Part shown: one piece after another, positions 1 through 11,664 of the stretch
Position numbering within the stretch: the stretch's first letter is position 1
Layout of the letters: each line of letters opens with the position of its first letter
Assembly: GCA_018268695.1 (NCBI GenBank)
Contig: JAFDWD010000008.1
Coordinates: 1-64,000, forward strand
Origin: Actinomycetota bacterium
Lineage (GTDB): Bacteria; Actinomycetota; Thermoleophilia; Solirubrobacterales; 70-9
Direction of reading: 5' to 3'
Length of the DNA stretch: 64,000 nt
The notes under the pieces: generated by a model
Told to the model about the DNA's origin: nothing
Seen by the model: only the letters and a program-made list of their open reading frames with translations
Databases searched by the model: none
Made by a program: the position numbers and the translations under genes

Positions 1-101
1 AGCTCAAAAATCGTTTAGTCGACAAACATTCTTAGCAAAGTGCCTCAACGCCAATATTCACGTAAAATATAGTCCAGTGAATAGCTAGGCTTTGCATTCA
101 T
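1..101 (-). CDS. Possible 5' end of a gene continuing beyond the window
   Basis: On the minus strand an ATG at 101-99 opens a short frame beginning MNAKPSYSLDYILR. It hits TGA unless a GT...AG stretch of about 18 nt starting near 54 is removed, after which the frame stays open to base 1. Eighteen nt is just below the 19-24 nt seen in better supported introns here. There is no homology I recognise. The 245 bp between this and the next gene show no other coding signal. Confidence 0.25.
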
Positions 102-346
102 AATCAATTAAGCTGAATATCAACAATCGACGGATCTTTCATGAGATTTGTGAAAGATCGAAAGCGTTTAGACACAATATATCGCTAAGGACGAAGACGA
201 TTCATATATCACGCAAAGGATGCCCTGCCCGCAGCAACTTCTCCCCGATTTAACTGTCGTTCGCTACCTCGATAATCTACCGGTCACTACGAGCTTTCAA
301 ACCCATCTCGATCTATTGCTTAATAATTAATCAGACAAACGCCAAC

Positions 347-2002
347 ATGGACAAGGACGAGCACATCGGCAAAAAGATTCTGACCTACACTTTTACGAAG
401 AGACTCGGAAGAGGAGCCTTCGGTTCCGTTTATGCAGCTTTTGACACGCGCACGAACAAGACTGTCGCATGTAAAACCACCAATAATGTAGGCAAAGTCA
501 TTCCACAACACAAGCTCGATGAGGAACCCAAGCTCGAGGAGTTGGTGCAGACCGAGGCGGCTGTCTTGCGGAAGTGCCGCAACGAAAATGTGATTGGCCT
601 GGTGGAGGACTTCCGAACCACTCGAAACATCTACATCTGCATGGAGTACTGCAATGGTGGCGATCTGGAAGGCTACATCAAAAATAAGGGAGGCAAGCTT
701 CGGGAGGACGAAGCCTTAGGCTTCATCAAGCAGATTCTGAACGGCTTCAAGGTATGGAAGAATGTTATGTAGGGTCTGCATGAAGTCAATGCGATGCATC
801 GCGACTTTAAGTCAGCTAACGTGCTGCTGCACAACGGCGTCGCTAAAATCGCCGACTTGGGCTTCGCTAAAATCCTACAGGGACCTAAGACTGGAACCGT
901 TCTGGGGACGTGCCTGACTATGGCGCCAGAAGTTCTCGAACACAAGCCTTACGGCTTCGAATGTGACGTGTGGTCTCTGGGAGTAGTCTTCTACGAGATG
1001 GTCATCGGGATGTACCCGTTCAGCGCTGTCAATGACATGGAGGTGTTGCGCAAGATCAGAAAGGGGCCACCGAACTTCCCTCAGCAGGTGCCCATCAGCA
1101 ATAACTGTAAAGATTTTATCCTTCAATGCCTCACCGTTGATCCGCGAAAGCGCATAAGCTGGAAGGCTATTTACGAGCATCCACTCTTCCAACAAGCTAA
1201 AGTCAGCATGATTCGCAACGTGAACACTACCTTTGACATTAATGAAAGCCTAGAGTTCTACAAGAACTACCAACCGAAATAGCCCTAAAAGCCCCAACCG
1301 CAAAAATTTGCAGTCGTGGAAGTGGCAGAGCCCGGGAAACCGAACGACGATAAATACATCCAAAAGTAGCTCGAAGAGCAGAAGACCAAGGAGGAACAGA
1401 TTAAACAGTACATGGACACCTACTTGGAGCAGCGTAACCTCATCATGCTCATCCTAAAGTACGGGGTCACGCCGATTTACTCGCTAGACCACCTGCCCCT
1501 CTCGCATCATTTATACGCCTTCCTCATGTGTAAGAAGGCCTACTTTGAGATGGTGAACCTCCAGAAGAGGGTCGAGAGCAGGATCAACCCAGGTAACCAA
1601 GATTTCTGGAAGGGCTTCTTCCAGTCCAAGGAGTACAGGGGACTGCACGAACTGGTGCGCGGTGACAAAGAACTCATCTACAACAACGCCATCACGTTCA
1701 TGCTTGAAATCCAAACCAAGAATCCCATGCTGCAGGCAGAACTCAACCTGGACGGCTACACTTCCAAATTCTAAGAAATCCTCCGTCAGGAGCTCAAATC
1801 GTACGCTCTCCAATTGTTCGATTGCCGCAACAAGACTCCCGATAATAAGGCAGTCATTATGCGGCTGATCACCTTCCTGTGCGACCTAACCAACGGCATC
1901 CAGATTCGCAGCGAGTCGTATGAGGAGGCATTGGAATCCCTCGATATATAGAAGATGGAACAGAATTTCGGAGCCTTCCGACAGCAAGCTCTCTCTAAGT
2001 GA
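347..2002 (+). CDS. ULK/Atg1-like serine/threonine protein kinase
   Basis: Predicted 544 aa. The N-terminal half is a protein kinase: glycine loop GRGAFGSV (residues 21-28), ATP lysine K43 in VACK, catalytic loop HRDFKSANVLL (144-154) and APE at 186-188. The magnesium motif is DLG (163-165) instead of DFG. Sequence style is closest to the ULK/Fused/Atg1 group, so a role in autophagy or cilia is possible but inferred. The C-terminal half is a charged helical region without a family I know. One 21-nt intron (752-772) falls between GFK and GLHEV. In-frame TAG/TAA codons (for example at 1280, 1367 and 1772) read as Gln carry the frame to TGA at 2000. The gene converges on the carboxypeptidase gene with a 43-bp gap. 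Confidence 0.85.
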
Positions 2003-2045
2003 CCATGTTTATCCAACTCCCAATATTCCTATACTCGTGAACATG

Positions 2046-3553
2046 TCACAGTTGGCTCCAGTCTTTCTTACCCGACAGGATGTTCTTGAACATCTGCAGG
2101 GCTTCTGCGCGTTTGCTCTGAGGCACTTGATGACTGGCGCCCTTGACCATCACGAACTGTACACCAGAGAAGTCCTGAGTAAATCCTGAGTGTTGGCCGT
2201 CGGTAAACCACGGAGTGCTGCATCAATAGAGGCACTTACTACGTCGGGTTCTCAATCAGGTTCAATCGTTTGAGGTTCTTGACGGTGTCGAGGTAGGGAA
2301 CAACGCTATCCCAGTCTCCACTGTACACCACGATCTTGTAGAGGGTCGAGATTTTGTTAAGGAGATAGCGATAGCTGTCCATAGAACCGCGCAGACCGAT
2401 ATGGTAGTTGCTGGTGACGTTATCAGCACAGGGACCGTTCCACTGCTGACCCTTCCACTTCGCGTGGAAGGCTTCTTCGTTGAGGTTGAAGTAGCTGTGC
2501 AAACCATCAAAGTAGGCACAGGTCGGATCGTTGTATTTTAAGTTCCTCCTGCCGCTGGCAGTTACAGTCAACGGTTGAGAGTGGTTGACTGGCCGGAACT
2601 TGTCAACGATATTGTTGAGGATGCTCTGTTGGGTGCCACGAGGACGGCTGGGCTCAGCCATAAACGAGTCGTTGGTGTAGCAGAAGTCGTATACGCTGTA
2701 GGGGTTAAGCTCCCAGACATTATCGTCATAGCGCTGACGGAAGTAGCGGCAACCCGCACTGTAAGGGTCGAGGTGGCAGCTCTTTGTCCAGTAGAGTGTC
2801 AGATCGGGGTCCACGAACTCATGGTTCACCATGAAGTCGGTCTGGCTGATCTGAAGCTCGCCACCCTCAAAGGTGAAGACTCCGTTGCCAACAAGCTGAC
2901 CTCTTAGATTGATGGTGATGATGGGATTGCCACGGTTATACTTGTCGATCTCCACAGCCAAGTCAGGGATGTACTTCCCTGCGTAGCTCTCGCCCGCCAG
3001 CCAGAAGTCATTGTTGCTGTATTCTCTAAACTTGGTAAAGAAGTCCACAAGGGCCTTGATGGAATCTGTCGCCACCAGCGAGTCGTTGAACTGCAGAGAC
3101 GCGTCCAGATTGTAGGAATAGCCGACTCCCGCAGGCGACTCCAGGAAAAGCAGGTTGGAGACAGTGTGCCAGCTGTACGGGTTGACTTTAAGGGTGTCGT
3201 TTTCCTTGTAGTCGACGCCATCGGGGAGATAGCAGGGTCCAATTTCCTGGATGAAGCCTGCGTAAGCCAGAGGACTACCTAGCATAGACGAGCAGCCGGG
3301 TCCTCCGTTGAGCCACAACGTTACAGGATCCTTGTTGCCGGCACCCTTCACCGACTCCACGAACACGTAGTGCAGCGAGCGGTTGCCGCTGGCCGTTGCG
3401 AGATATCCGGAATAGATGCTGGTGTTGTAATTGGCCGGGAAGCCCTACTGTAAGCAGGCAGCGTACCGGCAGTTTGAGCATACGATCGCCGTCGGGTGCC
3501 GCCATCACGACCATCACCAACACTGCTAGAGCGAGTGCTCTGCTTGTCAACAT
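2046..3553 (-). CDS. Serine carboxypeptidase (peptidase S10)
   Basis: Predicted 488 aa. An N-terminal hydrophobic signal peptide (about 1-18) indicates secretion or lysosome/food-vacuole delivery. S10 hallmarks are all present: oxyanion region NGGPGCSS, nucleophile Ser183 in GESYAGKY, Asp near 409 in SGDWDSVVPY and His461 in KGASHQVPQS. The enzyme removes C-terminal residues from peptides at acidic pH (family knowledge). Two introns are needed: 19 nt at 3448-3466, which brings the signal peptide into frame with FPANYNTSIYSGYL, and 22 nt at 2218-2239, which restores the PWFTDGQHSGF C-terminal block. Length fits the family (about 450-500 aa). The ATG is at 3553-3551 and TGA at 2048-2046. Confidence 0.93.
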
Positions 3554-3584
3554 CCCGAGATATATTATCCTACACGAGCACTAA

Positions 3585-4680
3585 TCATCTTTCGTAGAAG
3601 AGCATGTAAGCGCAGTAGTTGCTGCCCCGACTGCCGAAAAGCTTCTCGAGCATGTGTTCGTCGACGAGTTCAATGTCGTCATCGTTGAACTGCACCCACC
3701 TGTTGCAGATGCGGACAATCGAAATGTAATGGCCGTACTTGTTGCCCTGACCGATGTGCACGATGATGCCCACCAACCGGTACAGATACGTCTAGCCCTT
3801 GTTGTCGTAGTTCTGCATATCTTAATGGGATACCGACTTGAGCTTTAGCTGCAGGGGGAATGCCACCTGCCACGTGATCTTGGATAGGCCCTTGATGCGC
3901 TCGTCGTACTTGAAGCGCTTGAGGTGCACTGTGAGGTATCGTGGAAGCGTCTTTAGCAGCGTCGTCTTTTCAGCCTCCTGCAGAGACTTACACCGGTCGC
4001 AGAAGAAGCTGTCAGAGCCCTTCATGTACTCAGGCGTGCTGTAGTGCCGAATGCAGTAGCTCAGCGAGACGTTTGGTTCCGGCAGGTGTAGACTCAAATC
4101 GATTTACGACTCGTCGCGCTCGCTGACTATATCGAGGGTGCGTGTACCTGCCTTGCAGTTGCTGCAGACCGTCCGGGTGGTGCGGATGCCGAACATGTCG
4201 GTCTAGAGGGTCGTGGGGTGCTCTCGTGGTTTGTAGTTGGCATTCGCGGCCTTCTGCTTTTTCACGAGTTCGTCGTTGATGTCGTTGAGCAGCCACATGA
4301 AGAATTCGTGGCAGTCCTGATGCCGGTCCTCCTCCAAAATTTCGTTCTTGTTCTGCACGTACGTCATCAGCTTCTTCGTTGATAGCGTTGAACGCTGCTT
4401 CCTGCTCTTGGCCATGGTCTGATACAGATCCCGAATGTAGGGAAGCACTCCCACTTTCTGCATGGCAAGAGAGGTTACCTCGGTGCTGTTTAAGACGATT
4501 TGGCGGAAGACTTGGTTGTAGTAGAGCACCTGCAGCACTGAGTTGGCGTAGCACAGAGTATTCGTGCGCTGACTAGCAGAAGCAATTACGTTCTCAAAGC
4601 CCACCAGCGGCTCCTGAAAGTCAAGATTGTCTGGGTAATGGCAGCAGCATACCAAAGGAGTTTGATTGTTCGCCTCCCAT
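3585..4680 (-). CDS. Ubiquitin-specific protease, USP12/USP46-like
   Basis: Predicted about 350 aa, the size of USP12/46 (about 366). The Cys box reads NTLCYANSVLQVLY, the His box HYISIVRICNRWVQFNDDDIE, and there are two CxxC zinc-finger pairs (CSNC and CDRC). Two introns are inferred: 22 nt at 4631-4652, which joins MGGEQSNSF to DNLDFQEPLVGFEN, and 21 nt in frame at 4569-4589, whose removal shortens a non-homologous stretch before the Cys box. In-frame TAG/TAA codons at 3792-3794, 3822-3824 and 4203-4205 are Gln. It removes ubiquitin from substrates; in animals this subgroup works with WDR48/WDR20 (family knowledge). Its ATG is only 11 bp from the start of the divergent neighbour at 4692. 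Confidence 0.9.
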
Positions 4681-4691
4681 CAATAACAATT

Positions 4692-6922
4692 ATGACAACG
4701 CTTGCCGAGGCGCTGCGACGGTTGCTTAAACACTACGCAGATCCCGAAGCAAGGGCGACCCTCCGGGGTGATTTGGCACTGCTGGAGTACTTCGTGGAGG
4801 CACGCGTCTTCGCGAGCAGCGGACGCGAGCTGGAAGCCATGTTGGATGGGATGCTCGAAACGTCTGAAATGATCAGTCTCGAGCGAGGCAAACTGCTGTA
4901 CAGTTTGGGCGATGGCGCCACCCACGGCTACTTTCTCGTCAGCGGATAGCTGAAGCTGTATAGCCGCAAGTCAGAGTGGGAGCGCACGGAGTTTATTAAG
5001 TTCGGGCGGCGACTTGGCTAGCTTTCGCGAATCAAGGAAATATGCAGTATCACGTGCTTCGAGGAGCAGGAACTGCCGAAGAAGGTCGTGGAGGACTTCA
5101 CCGATGACAAGCTCGATGAGTTCGTGCGATTTAACCACTTCCACACTGTCGAGGCTGGAGGGTATCTCGGCTTTGCAGAGCTCGTAAAGCTGCTATCGCG
5201 ACCCTTCACAGCGCTAGCCACTGAGAATTGCAAGCTCATTGCGATAAGCTTCAGCAACTTTGAGAAGTACCTTCTGGAGTACGAGCGGTTGAAGCAGATC
5301 AAGATGATAGAAATGCTGTGCGTCAACATGGAGCCTGCGCTCTTCACCGAAGTCAAGAATATGTTCCACTACTTGGGCCCGTTCATTGTGTTGAAGAAGT
5401 GTGCCTGTGAGGAAGTGATCGAAAGGGAAGGCGTTAAGGTGGCTGGGTGCTACCTCATAACGAAAGGCGAGTTCGAAACATACAAGGAGGTGGAGCTAAG
5501 GCTTCCCAAAGAGTATTCTAAACGAGAGATAAAGTCGATGAAGGCGAAAACAGTGGATGTAACGATCGCGAGGCTGCTTCCAGGACAGCTGGTTGGTTAA
5601 GAGGAGATCGTTGTGAACAAGCATATCCGCACGTACACCCTCAAGAGCATATCGGGTCAGTCGGAAGCGCTCAAAATTGACAGCGGCGAGTTTCTGAGAT
5701 TGCTCAACGAGCGGTACGACGTGCTTAAGTTCATTTCGAAGAGGGCCAAAGAAAAGGCCAGAGCGAACCAGAACAAGTTCAAGGAGGCCAGCGATCAGCT
5801 GATAGAGGGATTCTACCGACAATACCACGACTATGAGGAAAGGAAGCAGGACAAGCTGGTTGAGCAGGTCGTAGGCTAGAACAAGCTCTCCACTGATGAG
5901 ATTGAGTGCCTCAAGGAAGTCGAACCCGGTATATTCTACCGCGACACCTTCGAGAAGATCGAAAAGATGGCATTGTTTTCGGGTGCCTCCATCGGCGACA
6001 ACTACAAAGAGCTGGTAAAGAAGCGACGCTCCAAAGTCATAAAAGGCAATACCTACGAAAGGCAGGAGGCAATTCAGCGAGTAGAACTCGATGTGAGCGC
6101 ACAGGAAAAGCTGCTGTTTAGCAACAAAAAACACATGAACCGGGCCGCTCTTATGGCCAACTACCTCGATCACAGGGAAAGCAGAGCCCTCCCGCCAGAT
6201 ACCCCGAAAGCTTCCAACCACAAACGTACCAAGAGTAACAGTCCACCCAGACGGGAGACCTTTAAAGAAGACAAGTTACGAATCAACGAGCAGGCCCACA
6301 AACGAGTCCTCATTCAAAAGGGTATCTATAAGAGGCAGATCGCCCCGTTATACGAGCCTGTCAGTAAGAAGTTTTCTACTTAGAGCCCTCCACTGCCTTT
6401 AAAGAACACTTCGGCCCTGTGATTGAGAACTGCATCATCAGAAAAAACCAAGGCATTAAACGCATAGGATCGCCTACTCGTCGTAAAGAAGTCATTGACA
6501 CCACCTACAAAACCATCGTTAAGAAGTCGCGCTAACGTTTCGACGACTCGACTGTAGAGCCTGTGCGAATGTTCCACAGTTGGACCATCAAAGACCTCCG
6601 GAAGACGTTCAGCACCTTCTCTAGAACTCAGCGACCTTCTGAGCATTAGAGCATCTCACCACTCAAAACAACTCGAAACGGCTTCCAAACACCTTTGTCG
6701 CATAAGGAGTTGATATCACAATTCGACTGTATCATAGCGCCGTCGAAGTTACGTAGGGAAGCACGCATGTCATAGCAGGAAGGCATAACCAGCTTAGCTG
6801 ACTATCAGTCTTCTCGAGAGTACTATACAGCCGGAAGCAGACCTCGTCCTGAGGGGTCTCGCTCGGGGCCCAAACTAATCCTGCTCAACCACATGATGAA
6901 GCCCATATCCTATATTAACTGA
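4692..6922 (+). CDS. Cyclic-nucleotide-binding-domain-like protein
   Basis: Predicted 736 aa. Two segments resemble cNMP-binding beta barrels: GKLLYSLGDGATHGYFLVSG (around residue 60-80) and IVLKKCACEEVIEREGVKVAG followed by CYLITKGEFETY (around 235-265). The canonical phosphate-binding cassette is not obvious, so ligand binding is uncertain. The rest is basic and helical with a Ser/Arg-rich patch. A 20-nt intron at 6364-6383 switches from a frame that would end at 6422 into one open to TGA at 6920, giving the join PVK-PSTAFKEHFGP. In-frame TAG/TAA occur at 4947, 5022, 5598, 5877, 6531 and elsewhere. The protein at 25874-27487 has a similar design. The start ATG is the first one after the divergent USP gene. 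Confidence 0.7.
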
Positions 6923-7118
6923 GTCTCAACTAGGAGCCGTCGGAGTAGTCAATCCAAATGCATTACCGCGGGAACTGACTATTTTCTAGCCTTTTAACAA
7001 CTGATAGTTGAAATGAAATACCGCAAATACGTTACTAATGACTTCCTGAGCATCCAATTAGCTCTGTCACGAGCGTGTGTTGTTGAATTTTGTTTGAATT
7101 ATTGGGTGAGTATTTACA
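6923..7118. other. Intergenic spacer, 196 bp
   Basis: No open frame, RNA gene or repeat is recognisable here. It is one of the longer gaps in the window and separates two genes in the same orientation, so it should hold the 3' end of the first and the promoter of the second. Confidence 0.5.
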
Positions 7119-8368
7119 ATGACGTCATTACTAAACACGGATTTAACCGAAGCAACCCCAGAGTATAATCCTTTCAAAGAAATGCAGAAGCTGGACATCA
7201 TCTCCAATTCCACCCTCATCACCGAAGATTCCAAAAGTGCCCGTCTGGCGCCGCGTGCCCCTGTCCCCGTCCAGCAGCACCGCAAAATCAGCTTCGACGA
7301 CTTCCAAACTTCCACCGATCGATTGTTTGGAGTCTTCAATGTCGAGGAGTACAAGGTCATCCGAGGTTTTATTCCCGGACGCGGGAAGCGAGTCCGGCTG
7401 CACTACACCAAGTTCTAACCGAGTCATAAAATCGCCAGCATCTGCATTATGCATGGTTATGGCTAACAGTCCGATGACTTCATGGAGGTACCGCTGGTTT
7501 TATGCAGATCGCCGATTACTTCGCGAAGCGTCGTTATGTCGTTCACATGATTGATATGCGAGGGTTCGGCTACAGCGGGGGACACAGAGTTCAAGACTCG
7601 CTTTCCGAACTGTTCTATGATGTCTAGGCACTTGTGAAGTGTTGCGAGCTCAATCTGCCTGCCTTTTTGCTTGCTTCTGGCATGGGAGCTATGCTTCTAG
7701 TGAATCTTCTCATTGAGAATCCCCAACTTCCGATTAACGGAGTCATACTCCTCACCCCAACTCTAACGTTTCCAAAAGAAGAAGACTCAATCGGTGGAGC
7801 ACTCGTTAAGTACGCCTGCCGGCAGTTAATGGGTTAATTTTTGGTGAACAGTCACGTTAACCCTACCGGGCTCACTAAGCGTGTAGACATCTTAAAAAAG
7901 CACATAGACCAGGGTCTCAACTTTCAATACATTAAGTAACGCTTGATTTAATTCAGGTTGAGTATCCTTCAGGATGTTGAGGACGCCACCGAAAAGATGA
8001 TCAGAGACTCCAATCGGTTTCACTACCCAGTGATAGTGTACTGCGGAGCTGAGAACAGTTTTCAATCGGTCGAATCCGTCGAAAAGCTCTTCTCCGAGTT
8101 CTCGTCAAAGGACAAAACCTTTAGGTGTTTTCCTCACGGCTACCACTGTCTGCACCTTGACGACGAATGCCAAATCATAAAGGAAGAGACTCTGCGGTGG
8201 ATGCAGGAACGCTCCGATCGGGGCAAGTTCGCCAAACTGTCTGCTTTCCGTTCGGTGAACATCTCGAGAAGCCGGGTGCCCTGGAGCAAAATTATAGGGC
8301 TTGTGCTGCTGCTGGTAGCAGCGGTTAAGATGTTGCGCTACCTGCGCGTGAAATTTTCTAAGTTCTGA
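7119..8368 (+). CDS. Alpha/beta hydrolase (MGL/S33-like) lacking the nucleophile serine
   Basis: Predicted about 402 aa. The fold is visible as ICIMHGYGQQSDDF (oxyanion HG), VHMIDMRGFGYSGGH, the nucleophile elbow LLASGMGAM, VIVYCGAENSF (acid strand) and CFPHGYHCL (His). In monoacylglycerol lipase-like enzymes the elbow is GHSMGG; here the aligned Ser position is Gly, and the acid strand has Glu rather than Asp. A C-terminal hydrophobic segment IIGLVLLLVAAVKML is probably a membrane anchor. Introns: 20 nt at 7488-7507 and 21 nt in frame at 7936-7956. It may be a pseudoenzyme or use a different residue (inference). TAA/TAG codons are Gln at 7464, 7625 and 7835. Confidence 0.8.
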
Positions 8369-8453
8369 TGTATTAAGAGTATTCGGGTCAATTACAAACA
8401 GCTGCAGATTTGAATTATAACTGGTCCAACCGCCGCAAAATTCAATTCAATTT

Positions 8454-9485
8454 ATGAGTTCAAATTTCGGAGAGAGTCAGCTCAGCAACTACAGCAAGCT
8501 TGATAACATAGGTAGCTGCGGCATAACACAGCAGGCAACGGCACATATGGCATTGTCTACAAGGCCAAAGACAACCGCACCAAGGAACTTGTCGCCATCA
8601 AGCGCATTAAACCGCTAAACGAGCTGGAAAACGAAGGCTTTCCCAGCACCAGCATTCGGGAGATATCGTTGCTGCGCGAAATTGAGCACAAGAACATCAT
8701 ACAGTAAGTGCAGATTTGATTCAGGCTCAAGGACGTTGTGATCGACCAGAAGCAGTTGTACCTCATCTTCGAGTATGTGGATCGCGACCTCAAGTCGTAC
8801 CTGGAGTCGCTGGGGCCCAAGTTCATGGAACCCTTCAAGGTTAAGGTAGGATGTGGGTTAACTCAGAAAATCATCTATCAAATTCTCTCCGGCATCGCCG
8901 ACTGTCATGTCAAGCGCATCATTCACAGGGATCTCAAACCAGCTAACATTCTCATCGATAAAAACGGTAACAACCAGCGTTAATACAGACACCGTCAAAA
9001 TTGCAGATTTCGGATTGGCCCGCACCTACTCTATTCCCGTGCGTCCCTACTCATCCGAAGTGGTCACACTCTGGTATCGCGCTCCCGAAATCATTCTGGG
9101 GTCTTTGGAGTACTCCACGCCCATCGACATCTGGGCCATTGGTTGCATCTTCGTCGAAATCGTCACCAAGAAGGCTCTGTTCGAAGGGGATTCCGAAATT
9201 GATCAGCTGTACCGCATCTTTCGCATTCTGGGAACGCCCAACGAAGAAAATTGGCCGGGAGTTTCTAGTCTGCGCGACTACAAATCAACGTTCCCCAACT
9301 GGCAGGCTAACCCCATCCAGAACGTAGTCGCGAACCTAAATCTGGACCCTCTTGGAATCGATCTTCTCAACCGCATGCTAAAGTACGATCCGAACCACCG
9401 CATCACTGCCAAGGCAGCTCTTATGCACGTACGAAATCGCTTATCGTAGCCCTACTTCAAAGACCTCAACCCCGACTCATTCTGA
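8454..9485 (+). CDS. Cyclin-dependent kinase (CDK1/2-like)
   Basis: Predicted 308 aa, the usual CDK size. It has [11 protein letters not shown] (inhibitory T-Y pair), VAIKRI, the cyclin helix as PSTSIRE (PSTAIRE variant), [18 protein letters not shown], and an activation loop with [14 protein letters not shown] where the usual activating Thr is Ser. Five introns interrupt it: 8512-8531 (20 nt), 8704-8724 (21), 8846-8866 (21), 8967-8988 (22) and 9429-9449 (21). The last restores the ending [12 protein letters not shown] before TGA. CDKs drive the cell cycle or transcription; the PSTAIRE-like helix favours a cell-cycle role (inference). Confidence 0.95.
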
Positions 9486-9534
9486 GTCTACAGTGATGCT
9501 ACCTTCATGTATGTTAGGTATAAGCGTAAGCCGA

Positions 9535-10116
9535 TCACCCATACCTGCGTTCCTCATACTTGCCATAAGGTAGTGTTGGCGACGGGGCATGATTGTTGGT
9601 ACCGTTGGAATGCTCAAACCGGTACTGGTTGTCGCTTAAGGTTTTGTAGAGGCTCTCGATGCTATTGAAGATGCGTTCGTTGGCCGGCGCCGTCGACGGT
9701 TTTTCTTCCTTCTTTTAGGGAATGGGATTGGGCTTCATAGGGAACATGTTCATTCGTGCTCGCTCTCCGCCGAAGGTTTTGTTGGAGAAAGAATAGGAGT
9801 TGGGTGCTTAAGGAGTTGGTGTTTCTGGAGTGTCTTCTTTTCGCTTGAGGAAGCCCGAGCTTCCTTTAGTTTTATCGTCGTCCTTCTTGAGGTTGAAGCT
9901 GGGAGGCGGGAACATCTTGACGCTGGAGCTACGACCCTCCAACCACGACTGAATTCTGCTGTGATCGAGAGGTTCGGCGCCAATCATGCTTCCGAAGGAC
10001 TGCCAGTCGGCCATAACATTACCATAGTTCTTGATGGTGGGCACGATCGACCGCTCCATGAATTGCTTGAAATAGTTGACGAGGCGGCGCTCACCATCGG
10101 TCAGGGGTTGATTCAT
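9535..10116 (-). CDS. Uncharacterised protein
   Basis: Predicted 193 aa, no intron. The N-terminal 60 residues (MNQPLTDGERRLVNYFKQ onward) look helical and folded. The rest is Pro/Ser/Lys-rich and probably disordered, with TPETPTPQAPNSYSF and a C-terminal GKYEERRYG. I recognise no family. Two in-frame TAA codons (near 9808 and 9715) are read as Gln, and the frame ends at TGA 9537-9535. It lies tail-to-tail with the CDK gene (49-bp gap) and 42 bp upstream of the next minus-strand gene's stop. Confidence 0.6.
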
Positions 10117-10158
10117 TTACAAACGATTATAGCAGTGTGAAAGGAAGGCATCTACGTG

Positions 10159-11538
10159 TCAATAACGACTGATCTTGATCTTGAGGCGGTCCAGAATGTT
10201 CTGCACCTTGACCTTCTTCTCCTCCCGGTCGTCCTAGGCCTCCGACAGCTGAGACCGATTGTTGCGGGTTTCATGATCGGTGTTGCGGGATCGCATTGTC
10301 GAGAGCAACCGAGCGCTGCGACCGTTACCAGAGTCAAAGTTGATGCTGTCATGGTTCTACTATCCAATGTTTTTCTTGCGCACCTGCCGTTATTGCTTAT
10401 TGCCGCTCGTTGACGGTATTTGGTAGAAGCTGGCGTTATTACCGGTGATATGGTTGGGACTTGTTGTGACGTTTCGGTTTTATTTCATCGGTTCGCGTTG
10501 AGGCGGAAGCTGTGGCGGTGGTTGCTCTTTGGCGTTAGAAGAACGGTTGGTTTTGCTTTGATTGGCTTTTTCCCGTTGGTTCTTTTCTCGTTCCCTCTCG
10601 AACAGAAGCTCCTTCAGAAGAGACTCCAGCTGCTCCTTCTAGTCGCGTTGTTTCTCGTTGGAATCACGCAGTCGTAAATTTTCGCGCATCACTTCCTTCA
10701 GCTTTTCCTTGTATTACTGGTTCTGAAGCTCCACCTATTCCAATTTCGTGCTCTTGTATTCCAACTCTGAGATCTTCTCCTTCAGTTCTTCTTATAACCG
10801 AGCGGTGTAAAGCTGCAGTTCTGCAGACCGCTGCGATTCTAGCGGCTTCATGAGTTGCTGCGCAGCGACTTTCCTTGGTTTTCTAACAGGGCTATCCTGC
10901 TGGAGAGTCTCCTCGTCGATCCCAGTAGCAACGTCACCCCTTGCACTCGAGTTATTGATCGGCATGCCTGTCTCTCTCTTTTCTGATTTGAGACTGGCCT
11001 GCTCGTAGAGCTTCCGCAGTCGATTTTAGCTTTACCTGCGTTTGATGTTCTGCTAAGGTGAGTCACATCCATTTTCGTCGGAGGAGTACTGCTTGACAAA
11101 CGAAGGCGTGTTCGAGGGTTTTAACGTATGCTTTTCGTTGGAGTGGCTTCTTCCATCCGAGCTCTTTTCGATGCTACGGAAGGCTCCACGGGATCGACGA
11201 TGGTCCCCGTTGTTGATCTTGCTTTCATACATCTGTTTGAGCTTGTCAATGTTGTTGAGTTCGTCTTCAAGCGTTGAGTTGCGCATTTGATACGGCTGCT
11301 CGAAGGTGTTGAAAGGTGGGAGTGCAGAGCCACCCTGGAACCTGGATTCGACCATGGAGTGCTCGTCCTGTACCTCCGAACTGCCAAATGTCCCAATGGA
11401 GTTAGTGGTTTTGTAGTCCCTTTCGTTGTGGGAGAGTTCGGGTGGCTGAACGAACTCAGCACGTCCTCTGGGCTCTTCGTGGTGACTGGTGGGATGCAGC
11501 TGCACAGGAATCCGTTTGAGGAAGGTTTCGAGGTTCAT
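10159..11538 (-). CDS. Coiled-coil protein, Gln-rich
   Basis: Predicted 459 aa, single exon. The first 190 residues are Ser/Asn/Glu-rich and probably disordered. The middle (about 240-340) is a strong coiled coil (LQEELKEKISELEYKSTKLE followed by similar heptads). A Pro/Asn/Gln stretch follows, and a basic helix ends at LKIKISRY. At least ten in-frame TAA/TAG codons are required, many inside the coiled coil beside normal CAG/CAA, which makes this a good internal witness for the Gln reassignment. No family was recognised; a cytoskeletal or ciliary role is only a guess. Confidence 0.7.
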
Positions 11539-11664
11539 TAGTAACGAATTATTTGAATTGCTATGGAGAATTATGGCTCACTTTTAGATTCAGTCCTGCT
11601 AAAAGCATTTGTTGGGAGCAAACTACAAATCAGTTCTTGAGATTCTATTCCATTCGCTTTTTTG

